A stretch of DNA of 64,000 nucleotides from positions 71,334,842 to 71,398,841 of the forward strand of contig JBOZIK010000001.1 of NCBI GenBank assembly GCA_051453625.1, read 5' to 3'. Origin of the DNA: Welwitschia mirabilis (lineage: Eukaryota > Gnetophyta > Gnetopsida > Welwitschiales). The notes beneath the pieces are model-generated. The model had not been told where the DNA came from. It searched no databases and was given only the letters and a program-made list of their open reading frames with translations. The position numbers and the translations under genes are program-made. Positions 57,740 through 64,000 of the stretch are shown in pieces. Each line of letters begins with the position of its first letter. Within the stretch, counting starts at the first letter, position 1.

Positions 57740-58480
57740 CTCTACTACACACATTCTATTGTTGAATACTCAGTAGGTGTTACTAACCATGGATTAACCT
57801 AGGTGAATTCCATTAGCAACTTTGGAATTGAATTTTCTTAGCTTATTCATTTTATTTAAAATAAAGCACTTTAAGATAAAAACATAAAAATAACTTACTA
57901 AGGGATTCTTGCAAAACCATAATTTATATGAGGTTTTAAAACTAAAATGTCTTACTTCAACTCTATTGGAAATGTAACATGTAGTATTAATGGCTTTTGT
58001 TCATAAATGATATGAAAATTATTTATCATGCATCATCATTTTTATCATTTCATTTAAAATTTTATTCTGTCTTTTAGTAATTACATTTTATTGTGGAGTT
58101 CTTAGTGCAGAGAATTGATGAAGAAATTAAATTATTTACAATAAGGTTTGAACATTTTGTTTTTTAAATTTTGGGTTATTATTACTTCTTACTATATTAA
58201 AATTGTATTCTTTTTACTTCTATAGCCTAATACTCAATGTAGAAAAAATGTTAATTGCCTTATCTTTGTATGTAAGAAAAGCTATCCATGTAAAATAAAA
58301 TTGATCATCAATAATAGTTAGATAATATCTTTTCTTACTAAGATGTTTCATGGGATAAGGACCAATAATATCAAGATGCAAAAGATCTAAAGGACATATA
58401 GTTATGATAGTATTTTTATTTTTAAACCTTACCCTTATTTTCTTTTCTTTCTAGCATAAGTTACAAACCTAATCATAAAA
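57740..58480 (-). pseudogene. Copia D integrase remnant
   Basis: The minus strand at 58275-58395 reads LDIIGPYPMKHLSKKRYYLT then IIDDQFYFTWIAFLTY. This matches the copia integrase core HxDLFGPxxxxSLGGKxYxLVIVDDxSRFTWVxFL, including catalytic Asp residues. It continues with stops to about 57740 (PTEYSTIEC, recalling the TPYE segment). Confidence 0.8.
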
Positions 58481-58894
58481 GATTTATAAATTAAAAAATC
58501 CTCTTACCATACCTTATAAAGATAAGGTTTTTAGTAATTCTTTATTTATGTACCTAATATTTTTGCATTATAGCTTTATTGTACTTCTATCACTTAACAC
58601 ACACTTTATTCTCTTACTAAAGATAACTTATAAAGTAGTGATATAAAAATTATACTTTCTAATTTCAATAAATAAAACTTTGTTTGAGTTATATTCTTTG
58701 ATTATAGAATCATCTTTAGTAAAGATGACAAAAAATTTTTCATTACATAACTGACTAACACTTATAAGATTACATTACAATCCTTCTATAAAGAAAACAT
58801 CTTTTACCTTAGGTATATTACCTTCTTTAATAGTTCTTATATCTCTAATAATAGTTTCTATATTGTCATTAAGGTTACCACTACTTTATCTTAC

Positions 58895-58970
58895 TTTACC
58901 AAGGTGGTAAAATTGGATTTATCTCTAGTCATGTGTCTTGAACACATATTGTTAACATATCATGTATGTT
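58895..58970 (-). pseudogene. Copia D protease active-site fragment
   Basis: The minus strand reads CSRHMTRDKSNF, the sequence that follows the catalytic DSG in SIRE-type copia proteases (WxIDSGCSRHMTGDKxxF). The DSG itself is mutated. Confidence 0.7.
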
Positions 58971-58979
58971 TCTTTACTG

Positions 58980-59740
58980 CTTGCAGTGCAATCTCAGCTA
59001 AGAGAATTGTCTTGATTTTGAAATCCATATTTTCTTTGACTTAACTTGCATAGGATATTATACCATACCTAGTGGTATTTTGGCACTGTTAGTGTAATAT
59101 TTAGTATTGAATTTTATTAGATAATTAAAGTAGTAATGACTTTGCTTATAATAATAATAATAGATAATATTATTACTCTAAATTATATGCTCATACCTTG
59201 GATTGTAGTTCCATTTTTTGAATAAGAAAGATAAACTACTAGTAGAGGCTTCATTGTGACCTAAACCACTCTTATTATTTAGACTTCTACATTGTTCAAG
59301 CATAATGTTTAACATTTCTTTTCCTTAGGTAAAATTATCATTGATTTTTTTTGAAATTAATAAGTTCCTATTTAACATTCTTTAATTTATACATTAGTTT
59401 ATTAATCTTAGCTTTAAGATCTAAGTTTTTAAATGATAACTTACTATAATAACCTCTTTCTTGTTCACATGCTAATTTACAAGAATGAAGTAATTTTTTA
59501 ATTTTAGCACATACTTTTTGCAACATCATGAACTCTTTAGAAAGTAAATCATACTTATCTTGACTATATAATTTATATTCTCATTTTATTTTATCATTTT
59601 CTTTTTGAATATGTACAATGGTCATGAAGGATGCATGAAATCTTTTATCATCAAATGTTTCTACTTTAGTTATGTCCTCATCATCATTCCATCCTATGAA
59701 GAAAGATTTCTTTTTATTGGGTTTTTTTCTTTTTAAATGC
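58980..59740 (-). pseudogene. Copia D gag-pol spacer
   Basis: Between the knuckle and protease, where SIRE-type elements have a long Ser/Lys-rich, poorly conserved segment. Only scattered Asn/Lys-rich codons are seen. Confidence 0.35.
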
Positions 59741-59744
59741 ATTT

Positions 59745-60520
59745 TCCTACAATCTATTAGAGCTAAGACACTTAAAGCTATGTGTTCTTATCCTCCATAA
59801 AATTAACATTCTAATTTAGATTAATAACTATTATAAGTTTGACTTTTAGAATTATCTCTAGCTTGATGGTTTATGATGGTCCTCCTTCTTTTTATTCTTT
59901 TGTAAAAGAAGTTTTTTAACTCATCTTATAATAAGTGCAAGTTATTTTTCACATCACTCTTAGAGTCATCTCTATTGGATCATTTTTTTAATTTTTTCTT
60001 TTGAATCTTGCCTTATATTTTCACTAGATTTAAGAATGATAGGATTCTCTTTTAGAGCATCATTGTGAATAAGATTTATTTCATAAGCCATTAGATTGCT
60101 TTCTAATTATTTAATATTCATTGGGTTTAAGTACCTTAATTCGTTATGATTATTTTTTTTAGGTGTGTATTTTAAAGTTAAGAATTCAATAAGCTTTTTC
60201 CTTATCATATAGAATATTTTTACCAATACTACATATAGCATTTGCTATGCTAAAGACTCTTGTAAAGTGTTCATGTATTCTTTCTGCCTTATTCATCTTT
60301 AGATTTTTAAACTAATTAGTCTAAATACAAAGTTTTAATTACTTGATAATGGAGGATTCTTCATACATTTTAACTAAAGCATTCCATATTTCTTATGTAT
60401 TTTTACATTTAGCTATTCTATTAAATTATTCCATTGTAAGGGATGAGTGAGGAGGATTTTTTACTTTTAAGTCATATAAGAAAGCTATCTTTTCTTTATC
60501 TTATTACTTATTTTAGGTTT
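59745..60520 (-). pseudogene. Copia D gag remnant
   Basis: The minus strand shows IAKCKNT, a stop, EIWNALVKMYEESSIIK (around 60340-60430), the copia Gag motif (CxxAKEIWDxLxxxYEGxxxVK). It continues with NKAERIHEHFTRVFSIANAI and CSIGKNILYDKEKAY (60170-60300), as in the UBN2-type Gag domain. A knuckle-like HIAL..DCRK remnant lies at 59745-59810. Stops interrupt the frame. Confidence 0.75.
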
Positions 60521-60741
60521 GATTTATGTAATGGACTTTCTTGTAGCATTTATTATGGTTTTTATAAGAGTTAAGTATCCATCTTAAATGATTTTCCAAA
60601 CCTAAAACTCATAAGACTATAAGTACACTCGCATCTTATCTTCTAATAGGCATAGTTTATTTCATCAAAGAGTGGAGGTCTAATAGGTAGTACCCTTTCC
60701 ATAGTTCATTTAAGAATGTTACTTCTTTTTGTAAGTGTCTA

Positions 60742-60752
60742 CTATGATACTA
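60742..60752 (-). other. Primer-binding site of copia D
   Basis: The minus strand reads TAGTATCATAG at the LTR end, two transitions from the tRNA-Met site TGGTATCAGAG over most positions. Confidence 0.5.
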
Positions 60753-62165
60753 GTTCAGGATCATAAAACTCAAAAGGAAGGAATGAGGTATACCAAGTAA
60801 AAACTCTACTAAAACAAATTAAAGATTACATAATAAAAAGCTTATCAAATTAATATGTTTTCCCAAGTTGGATATGTTCATACATAAAAGGTATCTTTTT
60901 CTCATATCTTTGAATACCATTAAGCTATAAAATAGTTATTTTAAAGCACTACCAACCTTACATATAGCTAATGTTCTCCTTTTAAAGTACCACTTCATTT
61001 TCCTTATGGATTTACACTAAACCAAAATAGAAATGTACTTACAAGTACTTACAGAAGTACATATGTAAAAGGTTACCTTACAATTTGGAAATCCTAGCAA
61101 GGAATCCTAAAATTAAAAACAAGAAATCAATTACAATGAGTATTTAAAAATTTGATAGTCCTTATAGTTTAAGTGCCAATAGATAATAATAACAAAGAAA
61201 TAACAAACAATAAGCTTAAAAAGATGTCACCTTGATAAATGTTTAAGTTATCCCTTCTTATTGTCACCTACGAGTATTTTAGATTAGAGTGGTATAGCTA
61301 TTGTAAAAGACAATGATTTAGTAATGTATTTACTAGATAGTTATTTTTAAAAAAATAGCTAAAATATTTATGTGTAGTATCATTTACCCCTGTAAGTAAC
61401 TTTTTTTCCTTCTTTCTTTATGTCCTTTACAACTTTGATGTCTTCCTTTCCTTTATTCTAGAGAGATAGCCATTTGAAAATATTTAGATATTGTGTAACA
61501 AATAGAAACAACTAAGATTTAATCACTCAATGACTATTTTAGTTTTTATTAAATTTTTGGGATTAATGTTTTGAAACAATAGACATATCTATAAGCTAAA
61601 CATATTTACCCTAAAATATGTCTTTACAGGCTTCCCAGATTTTAATAAAACTTGAATCCCTGTAAATATGATACGTAGTGATCATGAATATAAGGTGTAA
61701 AACTTGCTTTATTTCTTGAAATGTAGATAAATCATCAAAATAAAACTTGTTTTTATTATCTCTTCCAGTTTAACATACAATTATTTAATTTTTTAGATAT
61801 CTTCCATTAGATGAAGTAGTATAAACATCTTTAGTTTGATAGATGTCTTTAGCCTATCCTAGTATCTTATTTTAGTGTAGATGTTTTTAACGTTATAGAT
61901 AATTTTACTTGTTTATGAAGTCTAGTTCAGTGTAGATGTATTTGATATTATAGTCTTTTATATAGATGTCTTTACATATGCAAATGTTTTTAGTCAATTA
62001 TGTCTATCCTTTATGAAATTTAATCCAAAACTTCTATGTCTATTAAACTTTAAGGTTTTAACTAGATTGATTATTTTTTTGAATTCTTCTTTAATTTTAC
62101 CTATCTCCATATTATAAACATTATTTTTGACATATAGAATTTCTAAAATTAAGATTTTACTAATA
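60753..62165 (-). mobile_element. 5' LTR of copia D (family 1)
   Basis: About 1.41 kb. It aligns with 24041-25436 throughout (for example 61190-61270 with 24470-24560, and the AGATGTCTTT-rich part). On the minus strand it begins TATTAGTAAAATCTT, related to tttttggtaaagttcc at 1891. Confidence 0.75.
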
Positions 62166-62239
62166 TGTCTACTTCCTATGATCAATTTCAAATCTTTTCT
62201 TACATCATTGGAATTAGGAATAGTTTGAGTTATAAATGT

Positions 62240-62980
62240 TCCTTAAAGTTCTTAATTCCCTAAAATTGTTTATTAAGGATGTTAATTAAAGTTTCTAAGT
62301 TATTATTTTGATTCTTTAAATTTTTATTAGTATTCTTTTGCATCTTATTCAATGCTTCCATGGAATCTCTTAGGGAACTACTTCTATCATAGTTTGAAAA
62401 ATTGGATTAAAAGATATTACTTTTAAATCTATTTTCAAATGAGGGTTTGAATAATGTTAAAGATTTATTATTTGTTTAAGAGTATTATTATTTATTTTAA
62501 AATTTTTTTGGCCTTTGGTTAAATGCACAAATGTCATTGTAAATGACTTCTCTATATGTTGATAGAGTAGGACATTCCTTGATAAAGTGAGAACTCTTTT
62601 TAACATATTTCACATTGGTTGAAAGAGAGTAAAGTTGATGTGTTTAATTTATCATTTTATTATTAGCTAATTTCTTAGTATTACTCATTAAAGTACTAGT
62701 ATGATCTTTGAAAAGAGTGATAGAATTAGATTATTCTTCTTTATGTTGCACCTTCTTCAAATCTTTGAGTATTTGACCTATGATTTTATTTTCTTTGGGT
62801 ATAGGTTTAGGTCAAGTTTGTATTATTTCAATAAGATATTTCAATAAATAAATCATCAATCTAATATCAAGTTAAGTAAGTTTATACCACATGGAAAGTC
62901 TACAAGTTGTTTGGTTTGGTTGTTCAATCCACTATATAAATGATCTAGGATTCTTGTTTAAGGAATTCATTCACTTATTT
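62240..62980 (-). pseudogene. Athila/Tat-type gag C-terminal half
   Basis: The minus strand reads LYSGLNNQTKQLVDFPCGIN (62890-62950), matching the FYNGLxxxTRQxVDAACGG motif of Athila/Tat Gag. The zinc knuckle follows: CEIC, then after a shift HFIKECPTLSTYREVIYND (62540-62610). Then a 45-codon stop-free run begins NYDRSSSLRDSMEALNKMQK (62260-62420), the post-knuckle coiled-coil segment. This is the best preserved Athila Gag in the window. Its element is cut on the left by copia D, so pol is missing. Confidence 0.75.
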
Positions 62981-64000
62981 TGATGATGTAGTAATCAAAA
63001 ATCTCTTATAGATAGAGGCATAATCTCTATGAGGTTATTTTTAGGAGTTAGTCACTTATTTTCTTCTCTTCTTTATGGTTGCTTCATTCATGAATATCTT
63101 TATGAAAGCTTCTTACACTTGGTTCTAACTCTTAAGGGTTTTGTGTGGGATAGCTTTGAGCCAGTTTTTTGCTTTTCATCTAAGGGAAAAAGGAAAGGTA
63201 ATCATGTATGTATGATCTAAAATTTTGGTCTTTTCTTTTTCTAAAGTTAGAATGAATTATTCAGTGTCATCTATGTGTTTGGAAATGATTCTCATTATGT
63301 TCTCTTATAAATACAGGATATGCATTCAATTTTTTCAATTCCTCATCATCACCAGTGAGAAGATTAGAGGGATTTTGTAGTTCTCTCTTTCTATTTGCCA
63401 AGGAGTTTTTAAGATTGGTATTAAAACTAGAAGCTCTTAAATATTTTAAGTGATGATTAATATAAAGGTTTCAGAGAGAAATGTTCTAAAGAAGTATTAA
63501 ATGCAATAATGAGTTTAAAGACTTAACTTTAGTAAAGGGGTTGTAGCTAAAGAAGGTGAAATAGGTAAAGGAGTATTGGGAGTTATATTAATTAAATCTA
63601 AAAATTAAAAAAGTTCTAAGAGAATGAAAACAAGAAGTAGCAAATTTAGAAATTCTAAAAATAAACTTTTCTTTCTTAGCTCAAGCTCTTATATTAGAAT
63701 CCACTACACCTTTTTTTATTGTCTTTTAAGAAATTTCTTTTCTCTTGGGTGTTTTCATTTTTGGTTAACTATCATTTCTCTACATAATAAACATATGTTA
63801 AAAAAACTTGTTTACACCTATAAAATGTTGGTGGCCTAAATTTACACTTCAAAAATAATCAATTCTTGAAACAAGAAAATTGCAATTAGGCTTAGTATAG
63901 GGTGAATTAACCAATAAATGTCATAATCTAGAGAGCGTAAGGCAATAATCTAATCAAGCACATGAATGAGAAAGAATGTAACTTAAATTCCAATTCAATA
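62981..64000 (-). mobile_element. Probable N-terminal gag and leader of the same Athila element
   Basis: By position this should encode the N-terminal half of Gag on the minus strand. I see no clear motif. The plus-strand open frames at 63029-63220 and 63624-63839 show no family features and are probably shadows. Confidence 0.35.

Larger units (their letters stand above)
57600..62165 (-). mobile_element. Copia family-1 element D (3'-truncated)
   Basis: 5' LTR at 60753-62165, primer site at about 60742-60752, gag, knuckle, protease and integrase remnants follow on the minus strand in copia order. No 3' LTR is identifiable to the left, so the element is truncated or too decayed there. The LTR family is the same as at 1891-3320 and 24041-25436. 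Confidence 0.7.

Noticed and set aside
61994-62191. 65-codon minus-strand frame
   Set aside because: Spans the copia D LTR start; the frame is not open in the LTR copy at 25240-25436.
63029-63839. Two plus-strand frames at the right end
   Set aside because: Antisense to the Athila gag remnant and without recognisable motifs.

Overview
This is a gene-poor, very AT-rich stretch of a flowering-plant nuclear genome, made almost entirely of nested and decayed transposable elements. The plant assignment rests on Athila-type and chromovirus Ty3/Gypsy elements, Ty1/copia elements with a tRNA-Met primer site, a CACTA DNA transposon with subterminal AAGGCGTTT-type repeats, and a captured C-terminal exon of a brassinosteroid-signalling kinase, a plant-specific family. 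No intact host gene, rRNA, tRNA or CRISPR array is visible. Three N gaps (39891-39990, 43366-43433, 43750-43849) all fall inside the CACTA element.

Layout. 1-1441: 3' end and 3' LTR of a plus-strand Athila-like element. 1891-3320: LTR of copia family 1 (plus). 3320-5584: leader, primer site and 5' LTR of a minus-strand Athila copy ('X'). 5585-6992: 3' LTR of an older minus-strand Athila that abuts X end to end. The older Athila runs right to left: protease, RT and RNase H at 23640-21360, integrase at 21130-20447, a break, integrase C-terminus at 11725-11200, 3' region, polypurine tract and LTR. The break is a second, largely pol-less Athila derivative at 11731-20441, flanked by a perfect 5-bp target duplication (gtatg). 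A solo copia-family-1 LTR lies at 24041-25436.

26440-36691 is a plus-strand Ty1/copia element with unusually long LTRs and a broken gag-pol. An unidentified reading frame sits inside its 5' LTR. 37313-45118 is an Athila 5' LTR (plus, 'B') split by a 6.5-kb CACTA transposon (37992-44536, 3-bp duplication att). The transposon carries a BSK exon, a possible mTERF fragment and other exon-like pieces. Internal Athila B sequence continues to 46459 and resumes at 55595. Between lies a minus-strand chromovirus (46460-55594) with recognisable LTRs, primer site, Gag, protease, RT and integrase, plus a chromodomain-like tail. Its leader, between the 5' LTR and gag, holds about 3.7 kb of extra sequence: an antisense gene-like region with a TATA box, candidate introns and no family I recognise, preceded by 21-bp tandem repeats. 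57600-62165 is a minus-strand copia-family-1 element with gag, protease and integrase remnants. 62166-64000 holds a minus-strand Athila Gag remnant.

Most decay looks like C-to-T and G-to-A change: primer-binding sites differ from the tRNA-Asp consensus almost only by transitions, and in-frame stops often fall where Gln, Arg or Trp codons would be expected. This fits long-term silencing by cytosine methylation. Apart from the TE-borne reading frames listed here, the short open frames in the window look like chance or shadow frames.
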